NCBI GenBank assembly: GCA_030598025.1
Contig: JAUVQS010000013.1
Coordinates: 1-18,699, forward strand
Length of the DNA stretch: 18,699 nt
Source of the DNA: Acidimicrobiia bacterium
Lineage (GTDB): Bacteria; Actinomycetota; Acidimicrobiia; Spongiisociales; JAHEDJ01
Direction of reading: 5' to 3'
A program made the translations under genes and the position numbers. Shown one piece after another: positions 14,883 through 18,699 of the stretch. Positions within the stretch are counted from its first letter, which is position 1, and the number at the start of each line of letters is the position of its first letter. Below the pieces are notes generated by a model that saw nothing but the letters and a program-made list of their open reading frames with translations, was not told the origin of the DNA and did not search any database.

Positions 14883-15116
14883 ATGGATACAGGCATGACT
14901 CGGAAAATCGATGACTTGGGCCGGATCGTGATTCCGGCCGAGACCCGGCGTCTGTTCAAGATCAGAGAGGGCGACTATCTGACGATCGCGGTCGATGGCG
15001 ACAGCATCGTTATCAAGAAGCTCGAAGCTACCTGCACCTTTTGCGGGGCAACCGAAGACGTGAGCCCGTTCAAGGGCAAGGGTCTCTGCGCCAACTGCCG
15101 CAGCGAAATAGCCTGA
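14883..15116 (+). CDS. AbrB/SpoVT-type transition-state regulator with C-terminal Cys4 motif
   Basis: The 77-residue protein begins MDTGMTRKIDDLGRIVIPAE, the swapped-hairpin AbrB DNA-binding domain (about 1-47), followed by CTFCG (51-55) and LCANC (68-72). These form CX2C-X14-CX2C, likely a small zinc ribbon. The ATG at 14883 aligns with the usual AbrB start; a GTG at 14850 would add 11 residues and cannot be excluded. It is the only plus-strand gene in the housekeeping block, lying between divergent tatD and convergent rsmI (16-bp gap). The targets are unknown. Confidence 0.88.
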   Translation: MDTGMTRKIDDLGRIVIPAETRRLFKIREGDYLTIAVDGDSIVIKKLEATCTFCGATEDVSPFKGKGLCANCRSEIA

Positions 15117-15132
15117 GAGAAGCCGGTAGCCG

Positions 15133-15954
15133 TTAGCCCTGGTGTAAGGCCTCATAGATACGACGCTTGGCTACGCCGGTTTCGTCTGAGGCGCGGCGGG
15201 CCGCGTCGGCCCTGGACATGCCATCCTCGATGAGTGCATTCGCCGTAGCGACGGCTTCTTCCAGCGTGGGGATGATCGGGTCGGCTCCGCCGATCACAAT
15301 CGTGAACTCGCCTCTGGCTTGTCGCTCCGTCCACTCGGCCAATCCATCGCCCAGGTTGCCGCGCCAGATCTCTTCATGAACTTTGGTGAGTTCTCGGGTC
15401 ACGACCAGCGGCCGACCGACACCCACCGATTCCCCGAGAGCCTTCAGGTCCGCCTTCAAGCGGCTCGGAGCAACGAAGAGAACGGCCGTCCGCTCCTCTC
15501 TCGCCAGAGAATCGAGACGCTTCCGGCGCTCACCACCCTTGCGGGGCAGAAACCCTTCAAACACAAAGCGATCCGAAGGCAGTCCGCTGAGCGCCACCGC
15601 CATTGTGGCCGCACTCGGCCCCGGAATCGCCGTCACCTGGGCACCGACCTCAACCGCCACTCGCACCGCCGACAAACCCGGATCCGAGATGGAAGGCATC
15701 CCCGCGTCTGTGAGAAGCGCGACGGTCTCCCCCCGGCTGAGCCGGTCGGCCAACTCGTCTCGACGGGCTTGCTCGTTGCCGGCGAAGTAGGACCGCATCG
15801 GCACCGAGGCGCCGGCCGCATCAACGATGACCCGCGACCGGCGGGTGTCTTCGGCAAAGACGACGTCGGCGGTGCGGAGAGTTTCGATCAGGCGCTGTGA
15901 GATGTCGGAAAGGTTGCCGATCGGGGTCGCGCAAAGCACCAGGACTCCACTCAT
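15133..15954 (-). CDS. rsmI: 16S rRNA (cytidine-1402-2'-O) methyltransferase
   Basis: The 273-residue protein is a class III (tetrapyrrole-type) SAM methyltransferase: LCATPIGNLSDIS (7-19), AEDTRRSR, LLTDAGMPSISDPG, IPGPSAATMAVALSGLPSDRFVFEGFLP, and a C-terminal helical region with ADAARRASDETGVAKRRIYEALH. It methylates the 2'-OH of C1402 in 16S rRNA. The ATG at 15954 overlaps the stop of the metallopeptidase gene (ATGA), so it is translated from that messenger. Confidence 0.96.
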   Translation of the reverse strand: MSGVLVLCATPIGNLSDISQRLIETLRTADVVFAEDTRRSRVIVDAAGASVPMRSYFAGNEQARRDELADRLSRGETVALLTDAGMPSISDPGLSAVRVAVEVGAQVTAIPGPSAATMAVALSGLPSDRFVFEGFLPRKGGERRKRLDSLAREERTAVLFVAPSRLKADLKALGESVGVGRPLVVTRELTKVHEEIWRGNLGDGLAEWTERQARGEFTIVIGGADPIIPTLEEAVATANALIEDGMSRADAARRASDETGVAKRRIYEALHQG

Positions 15955-17246
15955 GGTCCGACCCACTCCACGACCAGGCGCCCGACCTCCGGATCGGACG
16001 CAACGATGAGCCGAATGGCCTCACCCTCGGTCCGCACGACCGCGAAGTCCTCACCGGAGATCTCAATGAAGTCATCGTCGGTGCCTTCGATCTCGCCGTT
16101 GACTTGCGTTGATACAAACGAGATCAGCGTCTGGTACATCTCTTCTGAGTCGACGGACGAGTCTGCGACAAAGACCAGATCAAACACGATCTCCGAACCG
16201 CCATCCCACATCAAGCGGTAGGCGTCACCGCCCCATCCGATCGCGGCGGACGTCGCGATGCCATCGTCGAGGGCCTGGCCGAACATCGCCCGGAAGGCCG
16301 CCTGACCCCACACCGAAGCTTCCACAACGTCGTATCCGTCTGGGACGAAGTCGCCGGCCACCACCTCCATCGGCGGCTCGCCGGCCAGGAAATCGGCCGG
16401 ATGGAAAATGTGCTCAGTTGTGGTCGGCCTAGAGACATAAAGCCTGTTCACCGCTTCGAACCCGCCCGATTCCCAAATCGTCTCCACAAAGTCGGCGCCG
16501 GTCGTGTAGGGAAACAACAGCAGCTCTTGAAGGAATCGGGGCGTGCGATCAAATACCTCCGTCTCAACCTCCATCGAGCCGGAGAGCACGGCCGACTGTT
16601 CATCCCACGTGAGTGCTCCGAGATACAACATCTCGATCAACGTCGCGTCGCCCTCGGCAACCGCGGTCAGCGCGGTCAGATCTTCATAGCGCTGATCATC
16701 GTCGAGGCGGACCAGGCGGTCGGCGAACCCGAAATGCTGATCGGTGAGGGCATGCGTCAGCTCATGGACCAGAGTCAATCGTTGTAGCTGGGACAACTCA
16801 CCATCACCGATCGGTACGACGAGTTCACCGGTCTCTCCGTCATAGAACCCGGCGACCTGCTCCGAGTAAAGATCGACATAAAGGGCGGCCAGATCAGTCC
16901 CGTTCTCGACGAGGCCGAGAGTGGTGAGCAATAGCTCGTCTCGACGCGTCTCGGCGGGATCGAGTTCGTCTTCGACCAGAGTACGCACCCGCTCAGCAAG
17001 CTCATCATCGGTGACGAAGACCAAATCGGGGGGGGTCAGAAACGCGAGTTCCCGCAGTGATTCGGTCGTGACGGTCAGTTCGTCGATTACGAGCTGCAGA
17101 GGGTCGATCGGGACCGTCGTCGAGGTTGACGACGTGGGCACGGACGTCGTCGAAATGAGTGAGGTGGTCGACGTCGAAGGTTCGGTTCCGGTACAAGCAG
17201 CGCCGACGAGGGCGAGAAGCAGAGAAGCAGACAGGATCCGACGCAC
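15951..17246 (-). CDS. Secreted lipoprotein-like zinc metallopeptidase (HExxH)
   Basis: The 431-residue protein has a signal peptide ending GAAC (Cys18), a plausible though imperfect lipobox, then a Ser/Thr-rich spacer (20-47). The catalytic region contains VAGFYDGETGELVVP, LTLVHELTHALTDQHFGF with HELTH at 161-165, and a probable third zinc ligand Glu198 in VAEGDAT. It resembles a family of secreted actinobacterial HExxH proteins with unknown substrate. The GTG start lies 6 nt after a TAGTCT box, fitting a leaderless transcript. It is the first gene upstream of rsmI and coupled to it. Assignment to a named peptidase family would need a profile search. Confidence 0.82.
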   Translation of the reverse strand: MRRILSASLLLALVGAACTGTEPSTSTTSLISTTSVPTSSTSTTVPIDPLQLVIDELTVTTESLRELAFLTPPDLVFVTDDELAERVRTLVEDELDPAETRRDELLLTTLGLVENGTDLAALYVDLYSEQVAGFYDGETGELVVPIGDGELSQLQRLTLVHELTHALTDQHFGFADRLVRLDDDQRYEDLTALTAVAEGDATLIEMLYLGALTWDEQSAVLSGSMEVETEVFDRTPRFLQELLLFPYTTGADFVETIWESGGFEAVNRLYVSRPTTTEHIFHPADFLAGEPPMEVVAGDFVPDGYDVVEASVWGQAAFRAMFGQALDDGIATSAAIGWGGDAYRLMWDGGSEIVFDLVFVADSSVDSEEMYQTLISFVSTQVNGEIEGTDDDFIEISGEDFAVVRTEGEAIRLIVASDPEVGRLVVEWVGP

Positions 17247-17252
17247 GACGGG

Positions 17253-17258
17253 AGACTA
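17253..17258 (-). promoter_or_regulatory. -10 box (TAGTCT) for the metallopeptidase-rsmI transcript
   Basis: TAGTCT lies 6 nt upstream of the GTG start on the minus strand, the same hexamer and distance as for yjbQ. No ribosome site is present between them. Confidence 0.5.
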
Positions 17259-17494
17259 GCCAACCCTGGGTGGCCGGATACCGCTCCCAGAAGATCAGGA
17301 CTTCAGCCTCGAATTCGGGTTTCGTCGTGGCTACGCCCTCGCCCTTCTGCTCATCGCTCCAAGTCACCCCTGCCCGCAGACGACAGGCAGAGCGCTTGGG
17401 GCCACCGAAGCCGGAGTTGCCTCCGCGCGGGCATCATGCCCCCGGTCAACACAGCAGCCGGCTGAGTCGGGTTCGTAGCCGGACCTGATCTCGG
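17259..17494. other. Noncoding gap with short palindromes
   Basis: No convincing gene is seen between the metallopeptidase promoter and the methyltransferase stop. It holds a GGGCAT-C-ATGCCC palindrome (17429-17441) and CCGGCT/AGCCGG arms (17458-17463, 17477-17482) just after the methyltransferase stop, which may act as its terminator although no U tract follows. A short minus-strand frame starting near 17367 has no recognisable similarity and runs into the metallopeptidase gene. Confidence 0.5.
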
Positions 17495-18319
17495 TCAGGC
17501 TGGTCTGGTGGCGGTGACGACGAACCCCCGGATCTTGCCGTCGATATCAGCGCTTCCGAATTGTGCGGCGATCGCCTCCGCGGCGACGGCGGTCGCTTCG
17601 CCAACCTGAGAGGCGTCGACCGCTTCCACCTCATTACGCAGCGGAGTTCCTTGGACATAGGCAATGGCCGGATCGTCGGCCGACTCGGCCCGACTTCGGG
17701 CCTCCAACGCCTCGAAACGGGCAGGCGACGCGAATCCGCCTGCCGCGACGTCTGCCTGCACAACCGCCTCGTCGTAGTAGCCATGGGGTGTCCGTGCGAG
17801 GAACATCGGCGGATCCTCCGGAAACAGACCGGCGAGGGCATCGGTCACTACCGCGGCAAACTCGTTGTCCTCGATCCGGTCCCACACGTTGAAGAGAAAC
17901 GACCCTCCCGGCTTCAGCACCCGACAGATCTCGGAGAATGCTCGCCGCCGGTCCGGGAAGAACATCACGCTGAACTGGCAAACGACCACGTCGAACGACT
18001 CATCCGGAAATGGCAGATCGGTGACGTCCGCCTGCTGCCAGATTACCGGACGGGCGGTTCCGACGGACTCTGCATAATCCAGCATCGGCTGATTCAGATC
18101 GGTACCGACGATTGACACCGATTCCGGGACGCCCTCGGCCATCGCCCGGGTGACTACGCCCGTCCCGGCCGCCACTTCGAGAACCGTATCCGGACCTATC
18201 TCATTCAGACGGGCGACCAGATCAGTGGCATACGACTCAAAGATGAGAGGAACCAGGAATCGGTCGTAGAGTTCGGGAACCGAACCCGCAAACACCATGT
18301 CTGAGTCGCGAGCAACCAT
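17495..18319 (-). CDS. Class I SAM-dependent methyltransferase (UbiE-like)
   Basis: The 274-residue protein has VPELYDRFLVPLIFESYA near the N terminus, motif I VLEVAAGTGVVTRAM (46-60), a motif II acidic residue in VGTDLNQPMLD, DLPFPDESFDVVVCQFSVMFFPD as motif III, and RVLKPGGSFLFNVWD. This is the methyltransferase type 11 fold; the substrate cannot be told from sequence. The ATG at 18319 sits 8 nt after TAGGGT, a leaderless arrangement; an in-frame ATG 57 bp upstream is less likely. It stands alone. Confidence 0.87.
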   Translation of the reverse strand: MVARDSDMVFAGSVPELYDRFLVPLIFESYATDLVARLNEIGPDTVLEVAAGTGVVTRAMAEGVPESVSIVGTDLNQPMLDYAESVGTARPVIWQQADVTDLPFPDESFDVVVCQFSVMFFPDRRRAFSEICRVLKPGGSFLFNVWDRIEDNEFAAVVTDALAGLFPEDPPMFLARTPHGYYDEAVVQADVAAGGFASPARFEALEARSRAESADDPAIAYVQGTPLRNEVEAVDASQVGEATAVAAEAIAAQFGSADIDGKIRGFVVTATRPA

Positions 18320-18327
18320 CGTCTGCG

Positions 18328-18333
18328 ACCCTA
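18328..18333 (-). promoter_or_regulatory. Possible -10 box (TAGGGT) for the methyltransferase
   Basis: TAGGGT lies 8 nt upstream of the ATG on the minus strand with no ribosome site between them. The -35 is not recognisable. Confidence 0.4.
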
Positions 18334-18699
18334 GCCCGCCCCGGGCTCTAGCCCTCTGCGGCGTCTCCTGCATCAAATCTGTCGGCGTGTCCAGTCAATG
18401 ATTTCACAACAGCACCATCCGCCCCAGCCGGATGGTGAACTTGCGCCAAGAACCGAACGGCGGTCAAACGCAGGAACACCCAGTTTGACCTGGGGCTGGC
18501 TTCTTCCGTGCGAGGGAAGCGGCGGTTGAATAAGGTGGAGCAGTCTGACCAGGGCGTTTCGCTGAGCGACCAGTGTTTGCCTGGGTATTTCGCCTATTTG
18601 CCCTTTGCAGGCGTTTGCACCCTTGTGCGGGGTTTTGTCACCCTCGTGCGCCCACGATGCGCCCACGGAGACGCCGTTTGGGGATGTCGCCCAGCGTCC
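18334..18699. other. Unassigned region with inverted repeats
   Basis: No recognisable gene. It holds a perfect hairpin CACCATCCG-CCCCAGC-CGGATGGTG (18413-18437) and GGTCAAAC/GTTTGACC arms (18462-18469, 18483-18490). A 97-codon minus-strand frame (18373-18666) resembles nothing I know and has unusual composition (many Gln, Cys, Trp), so I do not call it. Plus-strand sequence from about 18530 is richer in T and G than the neighbouring genes, which could mean a decayed gene or the edge of a mobile element cut by the window end. Confidence 0.4.
18413..18437. terminator. Perfect 9-bp hairpin
   Basis: CACCATCCG and CGGATGGTG pair around a 7-nt loop. There is no U tract on either side, so a terminator function is only possible; it could instead be a repeat end. 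Confidence 0.35.

Noticed and set aside
14754..15155. N-terminal extension of tatD across the abrB region
   Set aside because: The extension is antisense to the clear AbrB gene, and TatD homologues begin just before DTHCHL.
17440..17500. Possible degenerate tRNA (GGGTTCGTAGCC resembles a T arm)
   Set aside because: No matching acceptor or anticodon stem can be drawn around it.

Overview
The window is about 18.7 kb of high-GC DNA and is densely coded. It looks chromosomal and comes from an actinobacterium: it carries a WhiB1-type Fe-S protein, a DUF3107 protein, WXG100 proteins with an EccC-like ATPase, bacterial Ku, and many TANNNT boxes placed so that transcripts would start at the start codon. 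My inference, which a database search would have to confirm, is a non-mycobacterial lineage near Acidimicrobiia.

Layout. (1) 1-2580: tRNA-Arg(CCG); ku on the plus strand; a GDPD phosphodiesterase and a YqeY protein on the minus strand; and a divergent whiB1-like gene. A textbook CRP-type operator (TGTGA-N6-TCACA) lies between the phosphodiesterase and whiB. A strong hairpin follows whiB. (2) 2581-2707: a noncoding stretch of nested inverted repeats sharing a TTTTCTCRGCARTG-like core. (3) 2708-7500, minus strand: WXG100 gene, second WXG-type gene, 1320-residue EccC/EssC-like FtsK ATPase, and DUF3107. This looks like a stripped-down type VII secretion locus. It is divergent from a LysM membrane protein and a VirB8/TcpC-like membrane protein (7609-9206). 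One perfect palindrome supplies the -35 box of promoters on both strands, so both arms are probably co-regulated. (4) 9187-9591: a YjbQ enzyme, then about 270 bp of direct and inverted repeats. (5) 9862-17246, minus strand: a housekeeping block reading lipoprotein metallopeptidase, rsmI, then (past an abrB-like regulator of opposite strand) tatD, rsmA/ksgA, ispE, tRNA-Gln(TTG), glmU and prs. Apart from the leading metallopeptidase, this resembles the yabC-abrB-metS-yabD-ksgA-ispE-glmU-prs region of Bacillus subtilis, including the inverted abrB. (6) 17495-18319: a SAM methyltransferase, followed by about 320 bp of unassigned sequence with inverted repeats.

How it works together. The housekeeping block joins PRPP synthesis, UDP-GlcNAc synthesis, the MEP isoprenoid pathway and rRNA methylation through ATGA overlaps and tight spacing. 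The secretion-like locus would export a WXG heterodimer using a single motor protein, with envelope partners encoded divergently. No complete mobile element, CRISPR array or phage gene was found.
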